Assembly (NCBI GenBank): GCA_902763505.1
Contig: CACWSO010000022.1
Coordinates: 1-36,562, forward strand
Source of the DNA: an uncultured Eubacteriales bacterium
GTDB taxonomy: Bacteria; Bacillota; Clostridia; Peptostreptococcales; Anaerovoracaceae
DNA length: 36,562 nt
Direction of reading: 5' to 3'
This document shows, piece after piece, positions 25,356 to 33,941 of this stretch. The position numbers and the translations under genes were made by a program. Below the pieces are notes generated by a model. The model had not been told where the DNA came from. It searched no databases and was given only the letters and a program-made list of their open reading frames with translations. Each line of letters opens with the position of its first letter. The stretch's first letter is position 1.

Positions 25356-27020
25356 ATGCGCTTAAACGGTTCAGAGCTAGTTATGGAAGTGCTGCTCGAG
25401 CACGGCGTGGATACTGTCTTCGGTTATCCCGGCGGTGCAGCACTCAACATCTATGACGCACTCTACAAGTATTCAGACAAAATCAATCACGTTATGACAG
25501 CCCACGAACAGGGCGCTTCCCATGCGGCAGACGGTTTCGCCAGAGCAACCGGCAAGACCGGCGTCGTCATCGCGACAAGCGGCCCGGGCGCGACCAATCT
25601 GACCACAGGCATCGCGACTGCCTTCATGGACAGCATCCCGATGGTGGCGATCACAGCAAACGTTCCCGATAATCTCATCGGACGTGACGCCTTCCAGGAA
25701 GTTGCCATCTCCAACATTACGATTCCGATCACGAAGCACACATACCTCGTCAGGAACATCAACAATCTGGAGTCGGCGCTCCGCAATGCGTTCAGAATCG
25801 CCAACAGCGGACGCAAAGGTCCCGTACTCGTGGATATCACCAAGGATGTCACGGCAGCGACAATCAACTATAAGCCAGGCAAGCCGATGGAAATCAACCC
25901 TACCCCTTCCTTTACAGAAGCGCAGGTACAGCAGGTCGCTGATATGATCAACGTCGCAGAACGTCCGGTCATCTACTGCGGTGGCGGTGTCGCATCCTGT
26001 GACGCAGCGGAGGAGCTCAACGAGCTTATGGCAAAGGCAGACATTCCGGCAGCGCACACGCTGATGTCAGCAGGCTGCGTCGGATATGACAATCCTCGCT
26101 CTCTGGGCATGGGCGGAATGCACGGCACCATCGCGGCGAACAAAGCCATGGACAGAGCAGATCTCCTGATCGCCCTCGGCGCACGTTTCAGCGACAGAGT
26201 CGCCCTGGATCCGGAGAGATTCGGCAAGCGCGCCAAGAAGATCCACGTGGACATCGACGCCAGCGAAATTAACAAGAACGTCATCGTCGACTGCGGTATC
26301 ACAGCAGACGTCAAGGAATTCCTGACTGCCCTCCTTCCAAAAATCAAGGACAAGGACCGCAGCGAATGGGTCAGCCTGGCCATGGGATGGAAAGCCAAGA
26401 CCGGCGACGTAAAGAGCGCTGCTGCTGATCTTCACCCGAGTGAGATTATCGGCATCGTTGGCGACATGACAGATAAAGATACGGTTTATGTAACAGACGT
26501 TGGACAGCACCAGATGTGGGCGGCCCAGTACCTGAAGCACCAGAAGACTAAGCGCTTTATCACAAGCGGCGGACTTGGCACTATGGGATTCGGTTACGGC
26601 GCAGCCATCGGTGCCAGCTTCGGACTTCCTGACTGCAGGATCATACACTTCACAGGAGATGGATCCTTCCACATGAATCTGAACGAGGCATGCACCGCAG
26701 TCAGCCAGAAGCTGCCGATCATCACAATCATCATGAACAACCAGGTGCTCGGCATGGTCTACCAGTGGCAGGATGTCTTCTACAACGGCAGACACTCCGC
26801 GACAGACCCAGGACGCACCACCAACTTCCCTGCTCTCGCAGAGGCCTTCGGCGCACGCGGATTCCACGCAGAGACTCCGGACGAGTTCGCTGCTGCCTTT
26901 GCAGAAGCATTGAAAGAGACAGATCGTCCGGTATGGATCGACTGCCATATCGCCAAGGACGAATTCGTTCTTCCGATGATTCCGGCAGGCGGAACCGTCG
27001 AGGACATGATCATAGGATAA
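25356..27020 (+). CDS. ilvB: Acetolactate synthase catalytic (large) subunit, second copy
   Basis: Catalytic subunit of the branched-chain amino acid pathway, 554 residues. It has the catalytic Glu in TAHEQGASHAADG, the FAD/beta domain, and the ThDP motif GDGSFHMNLNEACTA ending in MNNQVLGMVYQW. The lid region reads YNGRHSATDPGRTTNFPAL, the ordinary form without the Cys insertion of the first copy. It leads an operon with ilvN, ilvC and ilvD, so this copy is the biosynthetic one by context. AAAGGACTG precedes the ATG. Confidence 0.96.
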   Translation: MRLNGSELVMEVLLEHGVDTVFGYPGGAALNIYDALYKYSDKINHVMTAHEQGASHAADGFARATGKTGVVIATSGPGATNLTTGIATAFMDSIPMVAITANVPDNLIGRDAFQEVAISNITIPITKHTYLVRNINNLESALRNAFRIANSGRKGPVLVDITKDVTAATINYKPGKPMEINPTPSFTEAQVQQVADMINVAERPVIYCGGGVASCDAAEELNELMAKADIPAAHTLMSAGCVGYDNPRSLGMGGMHGTIAANKAMDRADLLIALGARFSDRVALDPERFGKRAKKIHVDIDASEINKNVIVDCGITADVKEFLTALLPKIKDKDRSEWVSLAMGWKAKTGDVKSAAADLHPSEIIGIVGDMTDKDTVYVTDVGQHQMWAAQYLKHQKTKRFITSGGLGTMGFGYGAAIGASFGLPDCRIIHFTGDGSFHMNLNEACTAVSQKLPIITIIMNNQVLGMVYQWQDVFYNGRHSATDPGRTTNFPALAEAFGARGFHAETPDEFAAAFAEALKETDRPVWIDCHIAKDEFVLPMIPAGGTVEDMIIG

Positions 27021-27030
27021 GGAGGATACA

Positions 27031-27537
27031 ATGGACAACAATGAAAGAACCGGCGTATTCAGCATGCTGGTAACAAATGAGGCTGGTGTCGCGGCAAGAC
27101 TGACCGCGCTCTACGCCCGTCGCGGTTACAATATTGATTCCTTTACCGCCTCACCGACCAACGACCCGAAACTGACCAGAATCACCCTGGTACTCACAGG
27201 CGACGACCGCAAATTCAATCAGATCTTCACTCAGACTGCCAAACAGGAATTCGTCAAATCGATTTCGCTCATGGAAGATGCGGATCTGTACAGAGAGCTT
27301 TTGCTTCTGAAGATCAAGGCGACGAAAAAGGAACGTTCCGAAATCAAGGAAATCGTCGACATCTACCGCGGCCGTATCGTCGACCTGTCGAACAGGAGTC
27401 TGATCGTTGAGGTCACGGGAGAATCCGCGAAGATCGACGGTTTCATGAACATGATGGCGAGCTACGAACTGGTAGACGTCTGCCGTACCGGCATCACCGG
27501 CCTCAAGCGCGGCGACAGAGGCCTGGACGAAGAGTAA
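27031..27537 (+). CDS. ilvN: Acetolactate synthase regulatory (small) subunit, second copy
   Basis: ACT-domain regulatory subunit of 168 residues with the usual layout: ACT domain at the N-terminus (FSMLVTNEAGVAARLTALYARRGYNIDSF) and the activation domain after about residue 80. It starts 10 bases after ilvB with a near-perfect AAGGAGG site. It differs clearly from the first copy, so the two enzymes are probably separate isozymes with their own regulators. Confidence 0.95.
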   Translation: MDNNERTGVFSMLVTNEAGVAARLTALYARRGYNIDSFTASPTNDPKLTRITLVLTGDDRKFNQIFTQTAKQEFVKSISLMEDADLYRELLLLKIKATKKERSEIKEIVDIYRGRIVDLSNRSLIVEVTGESAKIDGFMNMMASYELVDVCRTGITGLKRGDRGLDEE

Positions 27538-27575
27538 AGAATGGGAACACATCACCCTGAAAGGAGATAAAAGAA

Positions 27576-28571
27576 ATGATCAAAAAGTATTACGACATGG
27601 ATTGTAACTTAGGAATGCTGGACGGCAAGACCATCGCTATCATCGGCTTTGGTTCACAGGGTCACGCCCACGCAATGAACCTGAATGAAAGCGGCTGCAA
27701 CGTAGTAGTCGGCCTCCGTCCTGGTTCATCCCATACTGCAAAGGCAGAAGCTGCCGGTCTGAAAGTCCTGGACATCGAGGAAGCTGCTGAGGCAGGCGAC
27801 ATCGTTATGATGCTCGTTCCGGACGAGATGGCCGCACAGGTTTACAGAGAGCAGGTTGCTCCGCACATGAAGGAAGGCGATGTACTGTGTTTCGCACACG
27901 GATTCAACATCCACTTCAACCAGGTCATCCCTGCTGACTACCTGGACGTTATCATGATTGCGCCGAAGGGCCCTGGCCACACAGTAAGAAGCCAGTACCT
28001 GGAAGGCAGAGGCGTTCCGTCCCTGATCGCTGTTTACCAGGATGCATCCGGAAAAGCTAAGGACTACGCTCTGGCATATGCTTCCGGCATCGGCGCAGGC
28101 CGCGCAGGCATTCTTGAAACGACATTCAAAGAAGAAACAGAAACTGACCTCTTCGGTGAGCAGTGCGTACTCTGCGGCGGCGTAACCGAACTGATGAAAG
28201 CAGGATTCGATACACTGGTGGAAGCCGGTTATGCTCCTGAGATGGCATACTTCGAGTGCATCCACGAGATGAAGCTGATCGTAGACCTGATCAACGAAGG
28301 CGGCTTCGACAAAATGAGATACTCCATCTCCAACACTGCAGAATACGGCGACTACAGAACAGGTAAGCGTCTGATCACTGAGGACACTCGCGCTGAGATG
28401 CGTCAGGTTCTCTCCGAGATTCAGGACGGTTCCTTCGCTTCCGAATTCATCCAGGAATTCAACGCCGGCGGAAAGGCTCGCTTCCTGGCAACTCGTAAGA
28501 AGGAAGCTTCCCACCTGCTCTGCTCAGTCGGCGCAGAACTGCGTAAGATGATGAGCTGGCTGCAGAAATAA
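27576..28571 (+). CDS. ilvC: Ketol-acid reductoisomerase
   Basis: NAD(P)H enzyme that isomerises and reduces acetolactate. It has the Rossmann motif [14 protein letters not shown] near residue 23 and the Mg-binding [13 protein letters not shown] and later Glu residues of the knotted helical domain. The 331-residue length is the short class I form. The loop after the second strand (GLRPGSSH) carries Arg and two Ser, the pattern usually linked to NADPH preference. It lies 38 bases after ilvN with an AAAGGAG site. Confidence 0.97.
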   Translation: MIKKYYDMDCNLGMLDGKTIAIIGFGSQGHAHAMNLNESGCNVVVGLRPGSSHTAKAEAAGLKVLDIEEAAEAGDIVMMLVPDEMAAQVYREQVAPHMKEGDVLCFAHGFNIHFNQVIPADYLDVIMIAPKGPGHTVRSQYLEGRGVPSLIAVYQDASGKAKDYALAYASGIGAGRAGILETTFKEETETDLFGEQCVLCGGVTELMKAGFDTLVEAGYAPEMAYFECIHEMKLIVDLINEGGFDKMRYSISNTAEYGDYRTGKRLITEDTRAEMRQVLSEIQDGSFASEFIQEFNAGGKARFLATRKKEASHLLCSVGAELRKMMSWLQK

Positions 28572-28612
28572 TAGCTGCTGCGGAAAACCCGCAGCGGGAC
28601 GAGGAGAAACAC

Positions 28613-30271
28613 ATGAGAAGTGATAATGTAAAGAAAGGCGCAGAGCGTGCTCCGAACAGGAGCCTGTTCTACGCAATGGGATACACAAAGGAAGAACTGG
28701 AACGCCCGCTGATCGGCGTAGTCAGCGCAAAGAGCGAAATCGTTCCGGGCCACATCCATTTGGATAAAGTCGCAGAGGCTGTAAAGGCCGGCATCCGCAT
28801 GGCCGGCGGCACTCCGATCGAAGTGCCTGCCATCGGCGTATGCGATGGTATCGCCATGGGTCACCTGGGAATGAAGTATTCTCTGGCAAGCCGTGAGCTG
28901 ATTGCGGACAGCGTGGAGACCATGACCATCGCCCACGGTTTTGACGGTCTGGTGCTCATCCCGAACTGCGACAAAATCGTTCCGGGCATGATCATGGCAG
29001 CCGTTCGTATGAACATCCCTGCTGTTGTTTGTTCCGGCGGCCCGATGATGAGCGGACTGGTAGGGGGCGAAGAGACGTCCCTCTCCAAGATGTTCGAAGC
29101 AGTCGGCGCATACAAGGCCGGTATGATCGACGAAGCAGGCCTGCTCGAGTACGAAGAAAACGTCTGCCCTGGCTGCGGCTCCTGCTCTGGCATGTACACA
29201 GCAAACAGCATCAACTGCCTGGCAGAAGCAGTCGGCATCGCCCTTCCTGGAAACGGTACCATCCCTGCCGTTCATTCAGGACGTATGCTTCTGGCGAAGC
29301 ATGCAGGCATGGCCATCATGAACCTGGTCGAAAAAGACATCAAGGCGCGTGACATCATCAACGAAAAGTCACTGCGCAACGCGCTCGCATGCGACATGGC
29401 TCTGGGATGCTCATCCAACACAGTGCTGCATCTTCTGGCGATTGCAAACGAAGCCGAAGTTGATTTCGATCTTCATCTGTTCAATGAATACAGCGGCAAG
29501 GTTCCGAACCTCTGCCATCTGGCACCTGCCGGTCCGACCCACATGCACGACCTGAACAATGCAGGCGGACTTCCGGCGGTTCTGGCAGAGCTGGACAAGA
29601 TCGGCGTCATCGATACATCCCTAATCACGGCGACTGGCAAGACCGTTGCTGAGAATATCGCAGGCGCGCATATAAAGGATGAGAACTGCATCCGTCCTGT
29701 TTCCAATCCTTACAGCGAAACAGGCGGCATCGCAATCATGTGGGGCAACATCGCTCAGGACGGTTGCGTAGTAAAGCGCAGCGCTGTCGATCCATCCATG
29801 CTGAAGCACTCAGGACCTGCCCGCGTCTTCGACAGTGAGGATGACGCAATCGCAGCCATCTACGCAGGCAAAATCGTCGACGGTGATGTTGTCATCATCC
29901 GTTACGAAGGTCCGAAGGGCGGCCCTGGCATGAGAGAGATGCTCAATCCGACCAGCGCCCTTGCAGGCATGAAGCTGGACAAGACCGTCGCCCTCATCAC
30001 AGACGGACGTTTCAGCGGCGCATCCCGCGGCGCATCCATTGGACACGTTTGTCCGGAAGCGGCCATGGGCGGCAACATCGGCCTCCTTCGCGAAGGCGAC
30101 ATCATCGACATCGATATTCCGAGCGCTTCCATCAATGCCCGCGTGACGGACGAAGAATTTGAAGCACGCCGCGCGGATTACGAAGCCCCTGCCCCAACTG
30201 TTACCAGCGGTTGGCTCGTACGCTACGCTCGCTATGTACAACCGGCAGCGCAGGGCGCTGTGATGAAGTAA
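28613..30271 (+). CDS. ilvD: Dihydroxy-acid dehydratase
   Basis: Iron-sulfur enzyme that dehydrates dihydroxyisovalerate and dihydroxymethylvalerate to the keto acids. Cluster cysteines are in [22 protein letters not shown] and [15 protein letters not shown], and the C-terminal signature [19 protein letters not shown] carries the catalytic Ser. The 552-residue length is usual. It is the last gene of the operon, closed by a strong terminator. The iron need of this enzyme is of interest given the operator-controlled transcript next door. Confidence 0.97.
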   Translation: MRSDNVKKGAERAPNRSLFYAMGYTKEELERPLIGVVSAKSEIVPGHIHLDKVAEAVKAGIRMAGGTPIEVPAIGVCDGIAMGHLGMKYSLASRELIADSVETMTIAHGFDGLVLIPNCDKIVPGMIMAAVRMNIPAVVCSGGPMMSGLVGGEETSLSKMFEAVGAYKAGMIDEAGLLEYEENVCPGCGSCSGMYTANSINCLAEAVGIALPGNGTIPAVHSGRMLLAKHAGMAIMNLVEKDIKARDIINEKSLRNALACDMALGCSSNTVLHLLAIANEAEVDFDLHLFNEYSGKVPNLCHLAPAGPTHMHDLNNAGGLPAVLAELDKIGVIDTSLITATGKTVAENIAGAHIKDENCIRPVSNPYSETGGIAIMWGNIAQDGCVVKRSAVDPSMLKHSGPARVFDSEDDAIAAIYAGKIVDGDVVIIRYEGPKGGPGMREMLNPTSALAGMKLDKTVALITDGRFSGASRGASIGHVCPEAAMGGNIGLLREGDIIDIDIPSASINARVTDEEFEARRADYEAPAPTVTSGWLVRYARYVQPAAQGAVMK

Positions 30272-30292
30272 GTCTGGCAAACAACTAAGAAA

Positions 30293-30334
30293 TAAAAAAT
30301 CAGAGATCCACGTGGCTGGATCTCTGATTTTTTT
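30293..30334. terminator. Bidirectional terminator between ilvD and the minus-strand small RNA
   Basis: ATCAGAGATCC (30299-30309) and GGATCTCTGAT (30318-30328) form a perfect 11-bp stem with an 8-base loop. T-runs follow on both strands, so it can end ilvD from the left and the predicted small RNA from the right. Confidence 0.93.
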
Positions 30335-30536
30335 CAAGGATGTAAAGGTTAATACCCTTTCTTTTCCCTTTTGTTTCATGCGGTAATCTGAGTGTTTAAC
30401 TTTTGATTTGCAGAATCAGTTAGTTGTTAATGAGGCAAATTATTTTTATTAAGTGTGGTGGATAGGAGGATAACCGCATGAGTAAAATGTATATCCCCTC
30501 TCGGGTTTGTCTTGGTTAGTCGTTACTAACCTTTCT
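30293..30536 (-). ncRNA. Predicted operator-controlled small RNA, about 240 nt
   Basis: A perfect promoter (30543-30571) fires into a gap with no gene and a terminator follows about 240 bases later, so a discrete transcript is expected. I see no reading frame with a usable ribosome binding site. The RNA can fold: a 5' hairpin GGTTAGT-AACG-ACTAACC; then CCC-GAGA-GGG; then a long stem pairing CATGCGGTTATC (30469-30480) with GATTACCGCATG (30377-30388), with a single U-U mismatch; inside it an ATTTGC/GCAAAT stem; and the terminator. The large loop holds an exposed CCUCCU (30464-30469), complementary to Shine-Dalgarno sites. This resembles base-pairing regulatory RNAs of Firmicutes but matches none that I can name. 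Confidence 0.55.
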
Positions 30537-30571
30537 GATGCCATTATAGGTTAGTCTATGCTAACTGTCAA
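30514..30571 (-). promoter_or_regulatory. Perfect sigma-A promoter with two palindromic operators
   Basis: TTGACA (30566-30571), a 17-base spacer and TATAAT (30543-30548) on the minus strand. The spacer is exactly a palindrome, GTTAGCATAGACTAACC. A second copy, GGTTAGTAACGACTAACC (30514-30531), lies just past the start point. The two agree at 14 of 17 positions and are 35 bp apart. A repressor bound here would block a very strong promoter. The half-sites GGTTAG/CTAACC recall DtxR-family metal regulators, but the spacing differs; a MarR-type regulator is also possible. Confidence 0.8.
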
Positions 30572-30620
30572 TAGTTATTTTCATTTTTTTCACAGTTTTT
30601 GTAAGAGATCAGGATCAAAT

Positions 30621-30658
30621 ACAAAAACTAAAACAGTGCGGCCATGACAGCCGCACTG
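30621..30658 (-). terminator. Intrinsic terminator of the aminotransferase gene
   Basis: CAGTGCGGC and GCCGCACTG form a perfect 9-bp stem with a 7-base loop on the minus strand, followed by TTTTAGTTTTTG. Confidence 0.93.
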
Positions 30659-30692
30659 CTTGATTTGCAAAGGACTATTTTACTAATTTGAC

Positions 30693-32018
30693 TTAGATCA
30701 TTGCATCTACTGCATCCAGAACCTTGTCAACCTTAGCCATTTCTTCTACCAGCTGCTCTTCAGTGATGATGAGCGGTGGAGTTACTACGAACATGTTCTC
30801 ATGTGAATATGTCCAGAATCCGTCAGCCTTCAGCATGCCGATGATCTTAGGCATGATGCCTTCAGGGTCCTTGCCGAACGGTACCAGCGGTTCTCTGGTT
30901 TCCTTATCCTTAACGAGTTCGATTGCTGAGAACAGACCGATGTGTCTAACCTGTCCTACGCAAGCGTGCTTCTCAACATAGCTGTCAAGAGTGTCAGCCA
31001 GCAGTTTGCTTGTAGCCTTCATCTTGTTTTCGATGTCGAGATCCTGGTATTCCTTGATTGTAGCTACTGCAGCTGCGCAGCCCATTGGATGAGCTGAGTA
31101 AGTCAGTCCGCAACCCATTACTGTGTTGTCGAAGTGCTTAGCAATCTTAGGGGATACAACAGCTCCGCCGAGAGGAACATAACCGCAAGTTACGCCCTTA
31201 GCGAATGTGATCATGTCTGGCTGATATTCGAAGTTCATGTAAGCGAATGCCTTACCAGTTCTGAACCATCCAGCCATAACTTCGTCTGCAACCATGAGGA
31301 TTTCATACTTGTCGCAGAGAGCTCTTACGCCCTGATACCACTTCTTAGGAGCGATCAGAACGCCGTTTGAACCTACTACTGATTCGAGCCAGATTGCTGC
31401 GATCTGTTCAGGTCCCTCATACAGGATCTGGTTTTCCAGCAGCTCGAGGTAGAAATCAGCTACATCGTCATCGTTCTCGAACTTGCAAGCCTTTGGTGCT
31501 CTGTAAGCATAAGGTCCATCATACTTAACGAATCCAGGGCCGCCCGGCTCGTTGAAGAAGTGTCTTGGCTCACCAGTCAGCATGCCAGCGCCTGCGGATG
31601 AACCGTGGTAGCATCTGTACTGTGAGAAGATCTTCCACTTGCCAGTGTACTGACGAGCGATCTTGATAGCGTTTTCGTTAGCTTCTGCACCAGCGTTAGT
31701 GAAGAATACTTTTGATCCTTCTGGGAATCCTGAGATTTTAACAACAGCTTCTGCAGCGTCTGCTCTGCAGTCCATTGCGAATGCAGGTCCCATGAACGGA
31801 ATCTTCTGAGCCTGTTCAACGATGGCATCTACGATAGCCTTGTTGCCATGTCCCAGGTTGGAGTTAACCAGCTGTGATGACATGTCTGCATACTTCTTGC
31901 CTTCTTCGTCCCAGAAATAGATTCCTTCTGCCTTGGTAACAACGATAGGGTTCAGAGCACCCTGTGCTGACCATGAATGCAGATTGTACTTTAAATCTTT
32001 ATCTTTAATTGCTGACAT
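30693..32018 (-). CDS. Class III aminotransferase, taurine/omega-amino acid type
   Basis: PLP aminotransferase of 441 residues, fold type I, class III. The PLP Lys is Lys274 in TFAKGVTCGYVPLGG and the ring-binding Asp is Asp245 in VADEVMAG; the phosphate-binding FTNAGAEANENAIK motif is near residue 106. The overall look (SWSAQGALNPIVV at the N-terminus, SSQLVNSNLGHG) is closest to taurine:2-oxoglutarate or taurine:pyruvate aminotransferases; beta-alanine or GABA use cannot be excluded. It lies 111 bases downstream of the acylating aldehyde dehydrogenase, which could oxidise its aldehyde product. AAAGGAGAT precedes the ATG. Codon choice is strongly biased, as in highly expressed genes. Confidence 0.88.
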   Translation of the reverse strand: MSAIKDKDLKYNLHSWSAQGALNPIVVTKAEGIYFWDEEGKKYADMSSQLVNSNLGHGNKAIVDAIVEQAQKIPFMGPAFAMDCRADAAEAVVKISGFPEGSKVFFTNAGAEANENAIKIARQYTGKWKIFSQYRCYHGSSAGAGMLTGEPRHFFNEPGGPGFVKYDGPYAYRAPKACKFENDDDVADFYLELLENQILYEGPEQIAAIWLESVVGSNGVLIAPKKWYQGVRALCDKYEILMVADEVMAGWFRTGKAFAYMNFEYQPDMITFAKGVTCGYVPLGGAVVSPKIAKHFDNTVMGCGLTYSAHPMGCAAAVATIKEYQDLDIENKMKATSKLLADTLDSYVEKHACVGQVRHIGLFSAIELVKDKETREPLVPFGKDPEGIMPKIIGMLKADGFWTYSHENMFVVTPPLIITEEQLVEEMAKVDKVLDAVDAMI

Positions 32019-32051
32019 TTTAATATCTCCTTTTTGTTCCTTTTGTAAAGC

Positions 32052-32090
32052 CTGTTGAGGCGGACAGCCTTACGGCCGTCCGTCTCACAG
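32052..32090 (-). promoter_or_regulatory. Strong intercistronic hairpin with GUAA tetraloop
   Basis: On the minus strand CGGACGGCC pairs with GGCTGTCCG (one G-U) capped by GTAA, extended by GAG/CTC and CTGT/ACAG. No U-tract follows, so it is more likely an mRNA processing or stability element than a terminator. It could set the ratio of dehydrogenase to aminotransferase. Confidence 0.65.
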
Positions 32091-32129
32091 TTTATTTCAT
32101 CTTCGTTTATGTTGCTTTTGCACTAGTGA

Positions 32130-33554
32130 TTAAGCATCAACCTTAGCGATTACATCAGCGTCGATGAAGTCTTCAACCTTAGCTGGCTTCCAGTTAGGAA
32201 TCTGTCTTGAAACGTAAGTGTAGTTGAGCAGGTCAGCGAATGTAGCGTTGTGGGATACACTGTTGCCGCCCCAAGTTCCGCAGCCCAGAGTCATGGATAC
32301 TGGGAATCCGCAGTTCCAGCCACCTGAGTTAGTCAGGCACTGAGGCTGGTTAACAACACACTTAGTTACAGGAGCTGCTGCTGCGAGCTTAGCAACGTCT
32401 GCGTCATCGTTAGTGTGGATACCGCAGCTGTGGCCCTTGCCCTGGTAGTCGAGGATTGTGTTCAGTCTGTCGATAGCATCGTCCAGGTCCTTTACGATCT
32501 GTACGCCGGATACTGGTGACAGTTTCTCGCCGCCGAATGGGTGCTCGAGGCTTGCGCCTTCTTCCATAGCCATGATGCATCTAGTTCCTGCAGGTACAGG
32601 GATACCAGCGATCTTGCCGATTGTTTCGCAGTTCTGAGCTACGATTGCTCTGTTCAGAACGTGGTCGTTCGGAGTGTTCGGCCACATAGTAACCTTCAGC
32701 TTTTCTCTCTCTTCTTCATTGCACATGTAAGCGCCGTGAGCCTTCATCTTCTCTACGAACTCGTCGAAGCAGGATTCGTAAACGAGGATGTTGTTCTCAG
32801 TTGAGCATGAAGTAGCGTTATCATAAGCCTTTGAAGTGCAGATCATTTCTGCTACATCGTCCAGGTCAGTCTTACCAGTTACGATTGATACGCAGTTACC
32901 AACACCAACGCCGATAGCTGGAGTACCGGATGAGTAAGCTGATTCTACGAGTGCTTCGCCGCCTGTTGCCAGGATGAAGTCGCACTGTGCCATCAGTTCC
33001 TTTGAAGTGGAGATCTTAACATATTCAGGAGCACATGTCTGAACCAGATCTTCTGGATATCCGAGCTTCTTCAGGACTGCTCTGATTTTGTCAACGATTT
33101 CAACGTTGAGCTTCTTGCACTTAGGGTGTGGTGCGAGGATGATAGCGTTTCTAGTCTTCAGAGCCATGTTTGACTTAACGATAGGAGTTGCCTCACCGTT
33201 CGTTACAGGCATGATACCAGCAATAACGCCCATTGGCTTTGCATAAGCCTGCATTCCAGTTTCAGGATTGTCTTCTACGAGACCTACGGACTTCTTGTCC
33301 TTCATCTGGAGATATGAACCCCAAACCTTACCGATGATCTTGCCTTCCTTGTCAGCAGGGATACCCATTCCGGATTCCTCTACCAGCTTCTCAGCAAATT
33401 CCTTGATGTTTTCAGGCTTAGTCAGTTCATAAGTTACTGCTGCTGTCATCAGGTCACAATCTTCCTGAGTGAAGTTCTCAGCGATCTTCTGAGCTGCTCT
33501 TGCTTTAGCAACCAGTCCTTCTACATACTCATGAATGTTCAGTTCTTCTGCCAT
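32130..33554 (-). CDS. CoA-acylating aldehyde dehydrogenase, possibly sulfoacetaldehyde dehydrogenase
   Basis: A 474-residue member of the acylating aldehyde dehydrogenase group (EutE/PduP/SauS-like), which turns an aldehyde, CoA and NAD(P) into acyl-CoA. The catalytic Cys is Cys250 in DNATSCSTEN, where EutE-type enzymes have a similar G/A-x-x-C-x-x-E motif; GVGVGNCVSIV and LATGGEALV line the cofactor site. No shell-targeting peptide is seen at the N-terminus. Paired with a taurine-type aminotransferase, SauS (sulfoacetaldehyde to sulfoacetyl-CoA) is the best guess; malonate or succinate semialdehyde are alternatives. All eight Arg codons are AGA, unlike the neighbouring pyr genes. It is driven by a sigma-54 promoter, with GGAGG 8 bases before the ATG. 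Confidence 0.85.
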   Translation of the reverse strand: MAEELNIHEYVEGLVAKARAAQKIAENFTQEDCDLMTAAVTYELTKPENIKEFAEKLVEESGMGIPADKEGKIIGKVWGSYLQMKDKKSVGLVEDNPETGMQAYAKPMGVIAGIMPVTNGEATPIVKSNMALKTRNAIILAPHPKCKKLNVEIVDKIRAVLKKLGYPEDLVQTCAPEYVKISTSKELMAQCDFILATGGEALVESAYSSGTPAIGVGVGNCVSIVTGKTDLDDVAEMICTSKAYDNATSCSTENNILVYESCFDEFVEKMKAHGAYMCNEEEREKLKVTMWPNTPNDHVLNRAIVAQNCETIGKIAGIPVPAGTRCIMAMEEGASLEHPFGGEKLSPVSGVQIVKDLDDAIDRLNTILDYQGKGHSCGIHTNDDADVAKLAAAAPVTKCVVNQPQCLTNSGGWNCGFPVSMTLGCGTWGGNSVSHNATFADLLNYTYVSRQIPNWKPAKVEDFIDADVIAKVDA

Positions 33555-33601
33555 TTTTAATTTCCTCCTTATTAATATTATAAAAATGGATTTGGGTTAA
33601 C

Positions 33602-33645
33602 GTATTTGTTCCGGCCTTCGGGGAAAGCCCCCTTCCGACCCGCTT
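33602..33645 (-). promoter_or_regulatory. GC-rich hairpin at the 5' end of the sigma-54 transcript
   Basis: On the minus strand GGGG and CCCC pair around GCTTT, with an outer CGG/CCG, placed at the very start of the predicted mRNA. This would protect the 5' end. There is no U-tract directly after it. Confidence 0.45.
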
Positions 33646-33654
33646 ATATATTAA

Positions 33655-33669
33655 GCAACGACTGTGCCA
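33655..33669 (-). promoter_or_regulatory. Sigma-54 promoter of the dehydrogenase/aminotransferase operon
   Basis: TGGCAC-N5-TTGC on the minus strand, a full match to the -24/-12 core. The predicted start near 33643 leaves a leader of about 89 bases. The adjacent gene is a sigma-54 activator, which supports the call. Confidence 0.88.
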
Positions 33670-33727
33670 ACTATGTGAAGAATTCTTGTAAACTTCTTCA
33701 TGCAAAGGCAGCAAATCCCGCTTAACC

Positions 33728-33838
33728 CTTGCGGCAACGGGGTTTCACAGGTTTTTCACACGTCGAGAAATATGTCTTGGATTGATTCCACCCGATCTTT
33801 GGCAACCTGATTTGGAAACGATTGGATGTTGCGCAACA
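33728..33838. promoter_or_regulatory. Candidate enhancer sites for the sigma-54 activator
   Basis: Between about 60 and 180 bases upstream of the sigma-54 promoter lie CTTGCGGCAACG (33728-33739), GGCAAC (33801-33806) and the perfect palindrome TGTTGCGCAACA (33827-33838), all built from GTTGC/GCAAC half-sites. Two direct TGTGAAA copies 11 bp apart (near 33743-33760, minus strand) are an alternative. The distance is typical for such enhancers. Confidence 0.5.
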
Positions 33839-33941
33839 GTTGCTTTGATTCATTTCTGTATCACCCGTATTGATGTTTTTTTCACAAATGCTGAAAGCGT
33901 TGGTACAAGCTAACTCGCGAATTTTCAAGCAATTTGAAAGA

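Noticed and set aside
29810-30379. Long minus-strand frame antisense to the end of ilvD
   Set aside because: It has no ribosome binding site, runs through the terminator and has the composition of an antisense shadow.
30478-30519. Plus-strand 13-codon frame MSKMYIPSRVCLG with a perfect AGGAGG 8 bases upstream
   Set aside because: It has no good plus-strand promoter and ends inside an operator. The AGGAGG is better explained as the complement of the CCUCCU in the minus-strand RNA.
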